The notes under the pieces: generated by a model
Told to the model about the DNA's origin: nothing
Database searches by the model: none
Seen by the model: the letters and a program-made list of their open reading frames with translations, nothing else
Origin: Larkinella knui
GTDB lineage: Bacteria > Bacteroidota > Bacteroidia > Cytophagales > Spirosomataceae
DNA length: 64,000 nucleotides
Reading direction: 5' to 3'
NCBI RefSeq assembly: GCF_003858645.1
Contig: NZ_RQJP01000001.1
Coordinates: forward strand, 186,001-250,000
Translations under genes and position numbers: made by a program
In this document: piece by piece, positions 16,785 to 26,478 of the stretch
Position numbering within the stretch: position 1 is the first letter of the stretch
Layout of the letters: each line of letters starts with the position of its first letter

Positions 16785-17246
16785 CTATAGCAAAAAGCTT
16801 TGAACAAACGAGAGCAGACTGCGCCCGTAATGGAGGGGAGGAGATTCTAGTCCCGCCAGGTGTGAGGTGGTATCGGCCGCGATCAGGGGAGTAAGAAGCC
16901 AGCTAACCAGCGCGGCAATGCCACCGATGGCCACATCGGCCAGCGACTTGATGAATTTGGCGACTAACTGGGTAATTGACGATGAGAAATCAACATTCTC
17001 ATACCGTTGTTGCTCCTTGCAGCAATCCGTTCGTTTAATTACCGGCGTTTGCGTCAGGGTATGGGATGAGGCAGACGCTTTCTTGCTATGGATCGGGCAA
17101 CTTTGTTGAGCATCCCGGTTGATGGCCATCGACACTTTCTTCCCACGCATCAGGCACGTGTGCTCGATGAGGCCAAAACCGGTACTGCTCAGCAGGACGA
17201 TACAGGCCATCAGGAGGTTGAACAACTGGAAGAGTGGGCGTTTCAT
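16785..17246 (-). CDS. HYC_CC_PP-type small exported protein
   Basis: 153 residues. A hydrophobic N-terminus (LFNLLMACIVLLSSTGFG) is followed by the family pattern: an H-x-C motif (EHTC, in place of HYC), a CPIH site, a CC pair (TDCCKEQQ) and a PP near the C-terminus (LESPPLHYG). A further hydrophobic stretch (GGIAALVSWLLTPLIA) could be a second membrane segment. Such proteins commonly precede TonB receptors and HMA genes in Bacteroidota metal loci; their function is unknown, with metal binding likely. It is first in the operon, directly behind the promoter at 17254. Confidence 0.75.
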   Translation of the reverse strand: MKRPLFQLFNLLMACIVLLSSTGFGLIEHTCLMRGKKVSMAINRDAQQSCPIHSKKASASSHTLTQTPVIKRTDCCKEQQRYENVDFSSSITQLVAKFIKSLADVAIGGIAALVSWLLTPLIAADTTSHLAGLESPPLHYGRSLLSFVQSFLL

Positions 17247-17253
17247 AGCGGCT

Positions 17254-17284
17254 CAAAAGTAGAAGATGCACTTTATAAAAACAA
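17254..17284 (-). promoter_or_regulatory. Promoter of the copper cluster (TTG-N20-TACTTTTG)
   Basis: On the minus strand a TTG at 17284-17282 is followed after 20 nt by TACTTTTG (17261-17254), a perfect fit to the Bacteroidota promoter. Transcription would begin at about 17247-17249, almost on the ATG at 17246, so the message may be leaderless; otherwise an internal start such as Met13 is used. Confidence 0.55.
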
Positions 17285-17290
17285 GTGCAT
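17266..17290. promoter_or_regulatory. Inverted repeat inside the copper promoter spacer (operator candidate)
   Basis: ATGCACTT and AAGTGCAT form a perfect 8-bp inverted repeat separated by 9 nt. It covers the spacer between the -33 and -7 elements and overlaps the -33 TTG. The position suits a repressor or a spacer-binding activator. The HMA-AraC protein of the same operon is the obvious candidate, although AraC proteins more often bind direct repeats. Confidence 0.5.
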
Positions 17291-17368
17291 GATTTTGGGA
17301 TACCGTACAGGATTTTGTCATTTCGACGGTGAAACGCGCCTGATACCCCCAAAGTGGCTCAAATGGGC

Positions 17369-17401
17369 AAAAAAAGAGGTGGAACGAAATGTTCCACCTC
17401 T
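17369..17401 (-). terminator. Intrinsic terminator of the SusCD operon
   Basis: A perfect 11-bp stem (AGAGGTGGAAC, 5-nt loop, GTTCCACCTCT) is followed on the minus strand by a run of T. It lies 27 nt after the SusD stop and separates SusCD from the copper promoter. Confidence 0.85.
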
Positions 17402-17427
17402 CTCCGTAAGCCGGTAGTGATTACCGA

Positions 17428-19167
17428 TTAATAACCCGGGTTTTGTTTCAGAACCGCAGTGCTCTGCAAGTCAATTTCCCGTTGTGGTATCGGCATGTAT
17501 TCATTTTTGCCCGCCGTAAACTTGGCTCCACCGAGTCCGTTGGTCAGTTTAGCACCTTCGTAGGTCAGATAAGCGTTCAGCACGGTGGCTGCCGTTCCCC
17601 AACGCACGAGGTCAAAGAAGCGGTGACCTTCACCCGAAAGTTCCAATTTGCGCTCAAACTGGACGGCTGTGCGCGCAATGGCTTTGTCAGTCCAGGGCGT
17701 ATCGTAGGTACCGATTACGTAGTTGGCGGCTGGCGCCGTGCCGTTCATCACAAAACCGGTTGGATTGGCAGCCCGTTTCCGGACCTGGTTCACATAGTCA
17801 CGGGCTTTTTCCAGACTTCCTACTTCGATTTCACATTCAGCTGCCATCAACAGCACATCGGCATACCGAATCAGGACCACGTTGATACCGGTCCAGCCTT
17901 TGGTCCAGTTCGAAACGTCCGCAATCCGGGCTTCCTGTGCTTTGGTATAGATGTATTTCTTTGGCGCGTAAGGACCACCGAATGCCTGGTCACGAATCCA
18001 GTCCTGACCGGGGAAAACCTGCCAGTCCAGATACGGAATACCACGGCGGCCAATCGAATGGTCGAGACGGGGATCTACGTTACCGGCATCGGGGGTAAAG
18101 GCCGCCGAAGAAGCAAGGCCCTGATCGGTTTTCAACTGATTGGCGCCCACGTTATAAGAGCCGTCCAGCAAAGGTAAACCTTTTGCATCCGTCCGGAATG
18201 AGTTGGCTAATTCAAAGCTCGGCTGGAAGAACCCGCAGCAACCAACCGGACCCGCCGGGCCGGTGTTGTAAGGCCAGTTGAGGTTCAAGTCGTTCGAAGC
18301 GGCATCTGAACTCCCGGCATTGGCGACGTTCTGAGTCGAGAAAATGATTTCGTCATTTTTCTCATTGTCGGCGCTGAACACCATCCAATATTGAGGATAG
18401 AGGGAGTATTTGTTGCCAAGTGAAGTTTTACCGCTCGCAATAACGAGATCGAACAACGTTTTGGCTTCAGCGTATTTCTTCTCGTACAGATAGGTTTTGG
18501 CCAGGTACGAAGCTGCGGCCCATTTGTTGGCGCGGCCAGCTGCGGTCTGTACTTCGGGCAACACATCGTAAGCCGCTTTGAAGTCCGCTTCGATTTTTGG
18601 CCAGATGTCCGTATTATTCGGTATGGTCGTAATACCGGCCGCATAATCAACACTTTCGTCAATGTAAGGCACCATGTTGAAGGTGCGTTTCAGTTCGAAG
18701 TAGTAGTGCGCTCTCAGGAATTTGGCCTCGGCCCCGATGCGGGCCAGGTCGGCCGCAGCAACGGTTGCATCAGGGGTTTTGAGCTGACGCAGCACCGAAT
18801 TGGCCCGGCTAATCCCTTCATACATGTTCTGCCAGCGGGCATTGAGCTCACCGCTGGAGGCCACCATTTCATACCGTTGAAACGGCGTGATGGCGTTGAA
18901 GTCACCGGCGTTGGAACCCTTATTGGCTTCGCCACCCATGATGCTGCCATACATCCAGTTCGTAGAGCTGGACGTTTGGCTGAAACCCCGTCCGTTTAAC
19001 TGCGTATATGCACTGATCAGCAAACCTTCCAACCCGTTTTTAGTACCCAATTGTGAACTGGTCAACGTACCGGTTGGCTGCACGACCAGGAAACTGTCTT
19101 TACAGGCCAGCGTGCTAAAGGTTAAAGCCAGCGCCAGCAATGTTCCTTTTGTGACTATATCTTTCAT
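17428..19167 (-). CDS. SusD/RagB-family outer-membrane lipoprotein
   Basis: 579 residues with a lipoprotein signal peptide (LALALTFSTLAC, Cys22). The helical TPR-rich SusD fold follows: ISRANSVLRQLK, AEAKFLRAHYYFELKR, the region with NDEIIFSTQNV, and the C-terminal RFFDLVRWGTA and PIPQREIDLQS...LKQNPGY, all typical. It is the surface glycan- or nutrient-binding lid of the SusC partner, whose gene lies 28 nt upstream. The ligand cannot be told from sequence, and no glycosidase is in the same operon. Confidence 0.95.
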   Translation of the reverse strand: MKDIVTKGTLLALALTFSTLACKDSFLVVQPTGTLTSSQLGTKNGLEGLLISAYTQLNGRGFSQTSSSTNWMYGSIMGGEANKGSNAGDFNAITPFQRYEMVASSGELNARWQNMYEGISRANSVLRQLKTPDATVAAADLARIGAEAKFLRAHYYFELKRTFNMVPYIDESVDYAAGITTIPNNTDIWPKIEADFKAAYDVLPEVQTAAGRANKWAAASYLAKTYLYEKKYAEAKTLFDLVIASGKTSLGNKYSLYPQYWMVFSADNEKNDEIIFSTQNVANAGSSDAASNDLNLNWPYNTGPAGPVGCCGFFQPSFELANSFRTDAKGLPLLDGSYNVGANQLKTDQGLASSAAFTPDAGNVDPRLDHSIGRRGIPYLDWQVFPGQDWIRDQAFGGPYAPKKYIYTKAQEARIADVSNWTKGWTGINVVLIRYADVLLMAAECEIEVGSLEKARDYVNQVRKRAANPTGFVMNGTAPAANYVIGTYDTPWTDKAIARTAVQFERKLELSGEGHRFFDLVRWGTAATVLNAYLTYEGAKLTNGLGGAKFTAGKNEYMPIPQREIDLQSTAVLKQNPGY

Positions 19168-19195
19168 TGTCTTTCTCTTAATCGGTTGATTTGAA

Positions 19196-22100
19196 TTAGA
19201 ATGTAACGCTCAGGCCGGCGTTGTAGCTTCTGGTAAGCGGGTAGTTACCGACGTCGATACCGAAGTTCTGGTCAGCGGCTCCACCGACACCGGGATCCAG
19301 TCCCTGGTATTTGGTGATGGTGAAGATGTTATTGGCCGATGCTGAAATCCGTACGCGGCTCAATTTGATTTTGTTCAGCAGCGCAGCCGGTAACGTATAC
19401 CCCAGGGTGATGTTCTGCATCCGCAGGTACGAGCCATTCTCAACATAGAATGAGTTTGGAACGGTGTTGGTGCTTTGGTTCGAAACATCTTCGAAAATCG
19501 GCTGAGTCGTGCCGGTATTCGTTGGCGTCCACGAATCTTTAACCCGGGTGCTGATGGCTGCTCCTGGAAACGAAGGATAGAAATCGGTATACCACTTCGA
19601 CAGGTTGAAGATTTTGTTGCCCAGTGACGTATAGAGATACGTCGCAAGGTCAAATCCTTTGTAGTTGAACTGGAAGTTGATACCGCCCGTAAATTTCGGT
19701 ACCGGGCTGCCAATGAACGTGCGGTCGAGGTTATCGATTACGCCATTGCCATCAATGTCGGCATAGCGGAAACGACCTACGCCAGCGCCGGTTTGGGCCG
19801 GAGCGGCTTTAACTTCTTCCTGATTTTTGAACAGGCCAATGACCTGGAAGCCGTAGAATGCCGCAATCGACTGACCGGGCTGGTTCCGGGTTGCAGGCAA
19901 GCTCAGACGGTTGGAAGACGGTGAAACGTCGAAGTAAGGTACACCTGGTGCCAGTTGTTGAATCCGGTTTTTCAGTACGCTACCCGTCAGGTTGATTTCA
20001 TACCCAATATCACCCGCTACTTTACCGCGTGTGGTCAGCATCAGATCGATCCCTTCGTTACGCATTCCGGCGATGTTGACCGACGGAGCCGTTGCCCGGA
20101 TTCCGATAACCCCGGGGATGGGAACCTGATACAACAGGTCTTTGGTATCTTTCCGCCAGATGTCGAAAACCAGGTCCAGTTTGCCATTCAGGAACGTTGC
20201 GTCAACACCCACGTTGGTAGTCGTACTGGTTTCCCATTTAGCGTTCGGGTTCCCAATCCGGCTCCGGTAGAAACCGGGATTAACCGTGCTGTTGGTGGCG
20301 GCAATGTCGTACGAGTTCCCCACGTTGGTCGAGAACAGACTGTACTGGTTGTTGGGATCCACGTTGTTGGAGTTCCCCATTTGACCCCAGCCACCCCGAA
20401 TCTTCAGATCGGTAATGAATGAAACCGACTTCATGAAGTTTTCGCCGGAAAGCCGCCAGGCCGCTGAGAAGGCCGGGAATACCCCGTAGCGATTCGCAGC
20501 CCCAAACCGCGATGAACCATCGCGACGAATAACCCCCGTCACGATATACTTGTCATTGTAGATGTAGTTAACGCGTCCGAATGTCGAGTAAAAGTTAACC
20601 CCACTCTGGATACCGCTGTTGACCACCCGACCAACGGATGACGTCGTGCTCAGGGTTACGTAGTTAACATCCGTACTAAACGGATTTGAACCGGTTCCGC
20701 TGATGTTCCGGCCACGACCGTCGTTCAGTGCTTCTACACCGGCCAGTACATCGACACTGTGAATACCGAATTTCTTCTTGAATTGGGCCGTATTCGTAAA
20801 GGTCCAGGCCAGCGTATAACCACCGCCTTCGCTCAGGGACAGTCCACGACCGTTTCCTTCGGCGTTCCAGTAGGTATTCTGTGAAGTCGTTTTGTTGTAA
20901 AAGTTGAAGAACTGCCCACCGATGCTGCTCCGCAGCGTCAACTCCGGAATGGGATCGAATTCCAGGTAGGCATTTCCGAAGAGACCAACGCCGAAGTTGT
21001 TGTTGTCTTTCGCACCGGCGCGGCTGGCTACCGGGTTGGCCGGGTTGTTAAACCCTTTGGCCGCCGTTCCTGCCCATCCGCCGAATTCATCATAAATCGG
21101 AATGATGGGAGCCATCCGGAAAGCACTCAAAATTTCGCTTTCTTCCTGTGACAGGTTTTGACCGGTATTACCACCCACCTGACCGGACGTATTGGCGTAG
21201 GTTAACTGGATGTTCTCGCCAAACCGCAGTTTTTTGACAATGTCAAATTCCGTGTTGGCCCGAAGATCATACCGGGCAAAGTTGTTATAGTTCAAAATAC
21301 CGTTCTGATTCTGCTGACCGAGGCTAAAGAAATACCGGCTGCTTTCGGAACCACCCGAAAAGCCCAGGGTCTGGCGCAGAATAGGCGCGCTGCGCGTAAT
21401 GGCATCATACCAGTTGGTTCCGGCCTTGTTGGCTTTCACGACCTGATAAACCGCTCCGGCATCCGTATTGATGTTGTATTTCGCTTTTTCGGCGGCCAGA
21501 TCAACACTTCCAATTACACCTACGCGATTGCCAACTTGCAGGTAATCCGGCAAAACCGGCTTGCTGCCCGTGCCATACTGGCCGTTGGCAACCCCCGAAA
21601 AATCGTCGGGTAGACCCAGCGAAGCCTGACGGTTGTGAACCGCAGTCCAGGTCCAGTCAGCCTGTTCCTGGGGGCTCAGAATGGCCTGTGATTTACCGGG
21701 ATCAGTAAAACCATAAAGACCATCATACGTAACGGTAAGTTTCTGGGCTCTTCTGCCCCCCTTTTTAGTAGTGTAAACAATAACCCCGTTGGCGGCCCGT
21801 GCACCATAAATTGAAGCCGCTGCCGCATCTTTCAGAACGGTCGTCGTTTCAATATCGTCCGGATTCAGGAAGTTGGTCGTACCAATGGGTACCCCATCGA
21901 CAATGTACAAAGGCTGGTTACCACCAAAAGCCCCAAAGCCCCGGACCCGAACGGTGTTGTTGGAACCAGGCTGTCCGTTGGCAATTACCGTCACACCGGC
22001 CACCCGACCCTGTAACTGGGTTTCGATGTTGGAGGATGGCGTTACTTTTAAGTCACGCGACTTTACGGTCGAAATAGCACCGGCGTTATCACGCTTGCTG

Positions 22101-22453
22101 TCGGTGGTATAACCCGTTACCACCACTTCACTCAAAGCCGTTACATCATCTTCCATTCGGATGTCGACACTATTCCGGTTGCCTACTGCCACTTCAATTG
22201 ACTTGAAACCGATGGCCGACACCACAAGGACTGGATTGGCACCCCGCACATTAATCGAATAAGACCCCTCGGAGTCAGAAGACGTTCCGGTAGTAGTGCC
22301 TTTTAGCACCACGTTGGCCCCTGGAACCGGGCCGTCGGAGCTGGTTACTTTTCCTGTGATTCGGCGATCCTGAGCCATGACCGTTATGCTCCATAGCAGC
22401 ATAAAGGCACCCAAAAAAGCACACTGAAACAATCTGTAGAATTGCTTTTTCAT
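19196..22453 (-). CDS. SusC/RagA-family TonB-linked outer-membrane transporter
   Basis: 1085 residues. Signal peptide about 1-28, carboxypeptidase-regulatory-like domain about 30-112 (RRITGKVTSSDGPVPGANVV), TonB-box-like LSEVVVTGY at about 107, plug domain with the SusC signature DAAAASIYGARAANGVI, then the large barrel ending in YNAGLSVTF with the terminal Phe. It forms the active transporter with SusD, probably for a glycan, peptide or degradation product. The start has about 385 nt of AT-rich upstream DNA shared with the divergent VCBS gene. Confidence 0.95.
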   Translation of the reverse strand: MKKQFYRLFQCAFLGAFMLLWSITVMAQDRRITGKVTSSDGPVPGANVVLKGTTTGTSSDSEGSYSINVRGANPVLVVSAIGFKSIEVAVGNRNSVDIRMEDDVTALSEVVVTGYTTDSKRDNAGAISTVKSRDLKVTPSSNIETQLQGRVAGVTVIANGQPGSNNTVRVRGFGAFGGNQPLYIVDGVPIGTTNFLNPDDIETTTVLKDAAAASIYGARAANGVIVYTTKKGGRRAQKLTVTYDGLYGFTDPGKSQAILSPQEQADWTWTAVHNRQASLGLPDDFSGVANGQYGTGSKPVLPDYLQVGNRVGVIGSVDLAAEKAKYNINTDAGAVYQVVKANKAGTNWYDAITRSAPILRQTLGFSGGSESSRYFFSLGQQNQNGILNYNNFARYDLRANTEFDIVKKLRFGENIQLTYANTSGQVGGNTGQNLSQEESEILSAFRMAPIIPIYDEFGGWAGTAAKGFNNPANPVASRAGAKDNNNFGVGLFGNAYLEFDPIPELTLRSSIGGQFFNFYNKTTSQNTYWNAEGNGRGLSLSEGGGYTLAWTFTNTAQFKKKFGIHSVDVLAGVEALNDGRGRNISGTGSNPFSTDVNYVTLSTTSSVGRVVNSGIQSGVNFYSTFGRVNYIYNDKYIVTGVIRRDGSSRFGAANRYGVFPAFSAAWRLSGENFMKSVSFITDLKIRGGWGQMGNSNNVDPNNQYSLFSTNVGNSYDIAATNSTVNPGFYRSRIGNPNAKWETSTTTNVGVDATFLNGKLDLVFDIWRKDTKDLLYQVPIPGVIGIRATAPSVNIAGMRNEGIDLMLTTRGKVAGDIGYEINLTGSVLKNRIQQLAPGVPYFDVSPSSNRLSLPATRNQPGQSIAAFYGFQVIGLFKNQEEVKAAPAQTGAGVGRFRYADIDGNGVIDNLDRTFIGSPVPKFTGGINFQFNYKGFDLATYLYTSLGNKIFNLSKWYTDFYPSFPGAAISTRVKDSWTPTNTGTTQPIFEDVSNQSTNTVPNSFYVENGSYLRMQNITLGYTLPAALLNKIKLSRVRISASANNIFTITKYQGLDPGVGGAADQNFGIDVGNYPLTRSYNAGLSVTF

Positions 22454-22838
22454 AATAGGTTTTGTAATAATTGGTTTTATTTTCGTACTAAAATAAGATG
22501 ACTTTAAACATACTTCAAAATTTTCTAAGGAATATTATAAACATTACTTCATGAACTGATTAGTATAAGTTGGCAGTATTTATTTGTATTATATTGATTA
22601 TTAATAATTTAACCGTGATTTAATAGTATCGTAATGTGAAAGAAATTACAGGATTAAGATTTGATTAATAAGCACCTAGGGAATTTGTATAAGCGATTTT
22701 ACTTATTTTGTACGATCATGAGCCAGGCCGGACCACACGTTCGCCAGCCCCGGAAAGGGGATTTCTGTCCCAAAATGGCCCCAGTAGCCATTGACTTCTT
22801 TTTTGTACTTTTGCAATATGGTTTATTATTCTTCAGTT
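22454..22838. other. Divergent AT-rich promoter region of SusC and the VCBS gene
   Basis: 385 nt without a convincing gene. The part next to SusC is very AT-rich (22454-22690). No clear SusC promoter match was found. The VCBS side carries a perfect -7 element at 22806. A short + strand reading frame at 22661 has no support and overlaps the promoter. Confidence 0.5.
22806..22813 (+). promoter_or_regulatory. -7 promoter element of the VCBS gene
   Basis: TACTTTTG is a perfect TAnnTTTG match. Transcription should begin near 22820. This excludes the TTG at 22791 as a start, makes the ATG at 22818 doubtful, and favours the ATG at 22839, which gives a good lipoprotein signal. Confidence 0.5.
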
Positions 22839-25800
22839 ATGTTTCGACATGCATTTCGTTGCTTTTTTTTACTCCTTTTTGGCGGGATTATCGGCTCCTG
22901 CCAGTCGGGTGACAAACCACTTTTTACGTTGCTGCCTGCCGAAGAAACCGGCATTACATTTTCGAACCAAATGACTGAAAGTGACACGCTCAGCATTCTG
23001 AACATCGATTATTTCTACAATGGTGGCGGGGTGGGAATCGGTGATTTTAACAACGATGGATTGCAGGACGTGTTTTTTACCGGTAATCTGGTTGGTAACA
23101 AACTCTATCTTAACAAAGGCAATTTCAAGTTTACGGACGTTACCCGGCAGGCCGGTGTTGCCGGAAACGGAAAATGGTGTTCGGGAGTAACCTTGGTCGA
23201 CATCAATAACGACGGCTGGATGGATGTGTACGTGAGTGCTACCATCAAAAAATCGGCTCGTGACCGGGAAAATCTGTTGTTCGTCAACCAGGGCGCCGGA
23301 CAGAACGGTGGGACACCGGTATTTAAGGAAATGGCTAAGGAATATGGCGTGAACGATGATAGTTATACGACGAACGCGGCTTTCTTCGATTATGATAACG
23401 ACGGCGATCTGGATCTGTTTCTGTTGACCAACATGGCCGAACGGTATCCCAATGCCTATCACCAGAAGGTGGTGGATGGTTCGTCGCCCACCACCGACCG
23501 GCTCTACCGCAATGACCCCGATCCGAAACTGGGGCATCCGGTCTTTACCGATGTGTCCAGAGAAGCGGGTATTCAACTGGAAGGCTATGGTCTGGGTTTG
23601 AACATCTGTGATATCAACCGCGATGGCTGGAAAGATATTTACATCACCAACGACTTCCTGTCCGAAGATCATTTCTTTATCAACAACCAGCAGGGCGGTT
23701 TTGGAAAACCGGCGTTTACGGATCGGGCCGGACAGTATTTCAAACACACCAGCCAAACGGCCATGGGCAACGATGTCACCGATCTGAATAATGACGGTTT
23801 GATGGACATCGTGGTGCTGGACATGTTGCCGAACGACAATTTTCGGAAGAAAATGTTTATTCCACCGAACAACTACCAGACCTACCTCAATAACGAAGAG
23901 TTTAAGTTCACCTATCAGTACATGCGCAATACGCTGCAACTGAACCAGGGATTTCGACCGGGCACGCGCGAACCGGTTTTCAGCGAAATCAGTCTCATGG
24001 CCGGTGTTGCCGGAACCGACTGGAGCTGGACTCCGCTGGCCGTCGATTTCGATCAGGACGGCTACCGCGATCTTGTGGTGACCAACGGGTTTCCCAAAGA
24101 TGTAACCGATCGGGATTTTATGCAGTATTATGCCGACAACTCGTCGGTGGCGACCCGCGATTTCATGCTCGGACAGATTCCGGTTATCAAAATCAATAAT
24201 TACGCTTTTAAAAATAACGGCGGAAACCTGACGTTTTCGGATGTTTCCCGCGAGTGGGGCTTGCAAACACCGGCTTTTTCGGGCGGAGCGGCCTACGGCG
24301 ATCTGGACAACGACGGCGATCTGGACATGGTGATCAATAACATCAACGATCCTGCTTTTATCTACCGGAATAACCTGGCAGAGCAAAAGCCGCAACAGGC
24401 GAATTACCTCCGTGTCAAATTTAAAGGCGACGGACAAAACCGCATGGGCCTGGGCGCTTTTGTCGAACTTTCGTATGGAAAAGGCCAGAAACAAGTGTAT
24501 GAACACACGATCTATCGCGGGTACCTGTCAACGGTAGAAAATGCCGCTCATTTTGGTTTGGGGGCTGCCAATACGGTCGATGAGGTCCGGATTACCTGGC
24601 CCGCCCGGCAGGGAAAACCCGGAAACGTGCAGACGTTGCGGAACGTTAAAGCCAATCAGGTGCTGACGGTCGATGTGAAAAATGCGACCGAAACCGCCGT
24701 TCTTCCGCCGACGGCACCCGCCGGAACCCTGCTGCGGGACATTACTGATTCGCTCAAGGTTCAGTTTGTCCATCAGGAACCGGAATACATCGACTTCAAT
24801 CAGCAGAAACTATTGCCGCATAAATTGTCGCAGTATGGGCCCGCTATCTCGGTTGGCGATGTCAACGGGGACGGTCTGGACGATGTCTTTATCGGTGGCT
24901 CCCGAACCCGGAAAGGGTCGTTTCTGATGCAGACGGCTGCCGGAAAGCTGGTTCCGCAGGATTGGTTACCCGGCATGGCGGGGGAGGGAAAACCGGAGGA
25001 GGATATGGGAACGCTCCTGTTCGATGCCGACGGTGACGGCGATCAGGATTTGTACGTAGCCAGTGGTGGTTTCGAGGGCGACGCCAATACGGCTAGTTAT
25101 CAGGATCGGTTTTATGTGAACGATGGGAAAGGCCGGTTTTCCTTGTCACCACAAACGATACCGCAAAACCGCATCAGCAAATCGTGCGTAAAAGCCGCGG
25201 ATTTCGACCGCGACGGCGATCTGGATTTGTTCGTGGGCGGGCGGGTGGTCCCGAATCAATATCCCAGGCCGGTTTCCAGTTTTATCCTGCGCAATGATTC
25301 GAAACCCGGTTTGCCGAAGTTTACCGATGTGACGAAACGTGTGGCCCCTGAGCTGCAGAATATCGGCCTGGTTTGTGATGCGCTGTGGACCGATACGGAC
25401 AACGACGGCTGGCCTGATCTGATGCTCGCGGGCGAGTGGATGCCCCTGACCATTCTGAAAAACAACCAGGGAAAACAGTTCGCCACGGCCCCGATTCCTG
25501 CCTTTACGCAGACGAAAGGCTGGTGGAATTCGCTGGTGGCCGCGGATTTCGACCGGGACGGCGACATGGATTACGTGGCTGGAAATTTAGGGTTGAATAC
25601 GCTCGCCCAGGCCAGCGGAAAAGAACCGCTGCGGGTTTATGCCAAGGATTTTGATAACAATGGTTTTTACGATGCCATTCCGACGGCTTTCTTTTCGGAT
25701 GCCAATGGCGAACGACACGAATTTCCGTTCAATGGCCGCGAAGACCTGATCAAGCAAATCATTTCGATGCGGGCTCGTTTTCCGCTACACAAAGACTTTG

Positions 25801-26471
25801 CCGTGGCGACGGTCGATAAACTCCTGAAAGAAGAAGAACTCAAGGACGCCATTGTTCTGGAGGCCAATTACCTGAAATCGGCTTATGTGGAGAATAAAGG
25901 CAACGGTACGTTTGAAATCCACGACCTTCCCATGCAGGCTCAGACGGCGCCGGTTTTCGGTATGATTGCCGATGACTTCGATCAGGACGGCAATCCGGAT
26001 GTGCTGCTGGTTGGCAACGACTTCGGCAACGAGTTACTGGTGGGTCGTCTGGATGCGATGAACGGGTTGATGCTGAAAGGGAACGGGAAAGGCGGTTTTC
26101 AGGCCCTGAATCCCGCAGCCAGCGGTTTTTACGTTCCGGGAAATGCCAAAGGTCTGGTTCGGCTTTCGGGTGTCGGCACAAAGGGCACACCGGCCACCTC
26201 ACTGATCATGGCCACGCAAAACCGGGGGCCGCTGAACGTGTTCAGTTGGTCAAAACCGTCGCAAATCGTTCGGCTAAAACCGACGGATGTGGCCGCCATC
26301 CTCACCGATGCCGCAGGAAGAAAACAGAAACTGGAGTTTTATTACGGTCAGTCGTTCCTTTCGCAGTCGGCGCGGGAAATTGCCATCGGTAAAGCGGTTA
26401 AAGCGTTGGAAATCATTGACTCCAAAGGTCAAAAGCGCCTGGTTCAGTTGTCGGTTCTGGCGGTGAAATAG
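22839..26471 (+). CDS. Large VCBS/FG-GAP repeat lipoprotein with ASPIC/UnbV domain
   Basis: 1210 residues from the ATG at 22839. The lipoprotein signal is FFLLLFGGIIGSC, with the lipid Cys in SCQSG. The protein contains about fourteen calcium-loop motifs of the D-x-[DN]-x-[DN]-G type (DFNNDGLQD, DINNDGWMD, DYDNDGDLD, DFDRDGDLD and others; one degenerate, DFDNNGFYD), implying two seven-bladed beta-propellers. Between them, at about 520-615, lies an ASPIC/UnbV domain (GLGAFVELSYGKGQ ... VDEVRITWP). Such proteins usually sit beside SusCD genes in Cytophagales. They are probably surface-exposed and may bind polymers or help capture nutrients; function unproven. It is divergent from SusC. Confidence 0.9.
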   Translation: MFRHAFRCFFLLLFGGIIGSCQSGDKPLFTLLPAEETGITFSNQMTESDTLSILNIDYFYNGGGVGIGDFNNDGLQDVFFTGNLVGNKLYLNKGNFKFTDVTRQAGVAGNGKWCSGVTLVDINNDGWMDVYVSATIKKSARDRENLLFVNQGAGQNGGTPVFKEMAKEYGVNDDSYTTNAAFFDYDNDGDLDLFLLTNMAERYPNAYHQKVVDGSSPTTDRLYRNDPDPKLGHPVFTDVSREAGIQLEGYGLGLNICDINRDGWKDIYITNDFLSEDHFFINNQQGGFGKPAFTDRAGQYFKHTSQTAMGNDVTDLNNDGLMDIVVLDMLPNDNFRKKMFIPPNNYQTYLNNEEFKFTYQYMRNTLQLNQGFRPGTREPVFSEISLMAGVAGTDWSWTPLAVDFDQDGYRDLVVTNGFPKDVTDRDFMQYYADNSSVATRDFMLGQIPVIKINNYAFKNNGGNLTFSDVSREWGLQTPAFSGGAAYGDLDNDGDLDMVINNINDPAFIYRNNLAEQKPQQANYLRVKFKGDGQNRMGLGAFVELSYGKGQKQVYEHTIYRGYLSTVENAAHFGLGAANTVDEVRITWPARQGKPGNVQTLRNVKANQVLTVDVKNATETAVLPPTAPAGTLLRDITDSLKVQFVHQEPEYIDFNQQKLLPHKLSQYGPAISVGDVNGDGLDDVFIGGSRTRKGSFLMQTAAGKLVPQDWLPGMAGEGKPEEDMGTLLFDADGDGDQDLYVASGGFEGDANTASYQDRFYVNDGKGRFSLSPQTIPQNRISKSCVKAADFDRDGDLDLFVGGRVVPNQYPRPVSSFILRNDSKPGLPKFTDVTKRVAPELQNIGLVCDALWTDTDNDGWPDLMLAGEWMPLTILKNNQGKQFATAPIPAFTQTKGWWNSLVAADFDRDGDMDYVAGNLGLNTLAQASGKEPLRVYAKDFDNNGFYDAIPTAFFSDANGERHEFPFNGREDLIKQIISMRARFPLHKDFAVATVDKLLKEEELKDAIVLEANYLKSAYVENKGNGTFEIHDLPMQAQTAPVFGMIADDFDQDGNPDVLLVGNDFGNELLVGRLDAMNGLMLKGNGKGGFQALNPAASGFYVPGNAKGLVRLSGVGTKGTPATSLIMATQNRGPLNVFSWSKPSQIVRLKPTDVAAILTDAAGRKQKLEFYYGQSFLSQSAREIAIGKAVKALEIIDSKGQKRLVQLSVLAVK

Positions 26472-26478
26472 CGATGCA

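Noticed and set aside
22661-22912. 83-residue plus-strand frame before the VCBS gene
   Set aside because: It covers the -7 element and runs out of frame into the real gene.
22869-24506. 545-residue minus-strand open frame inside the VCBS gene
   Set aside because: It is antisense to the calcium-loop repeats; the GC-biased codon pattern of the real gene keeps the opposite frame open. It has no family motif.
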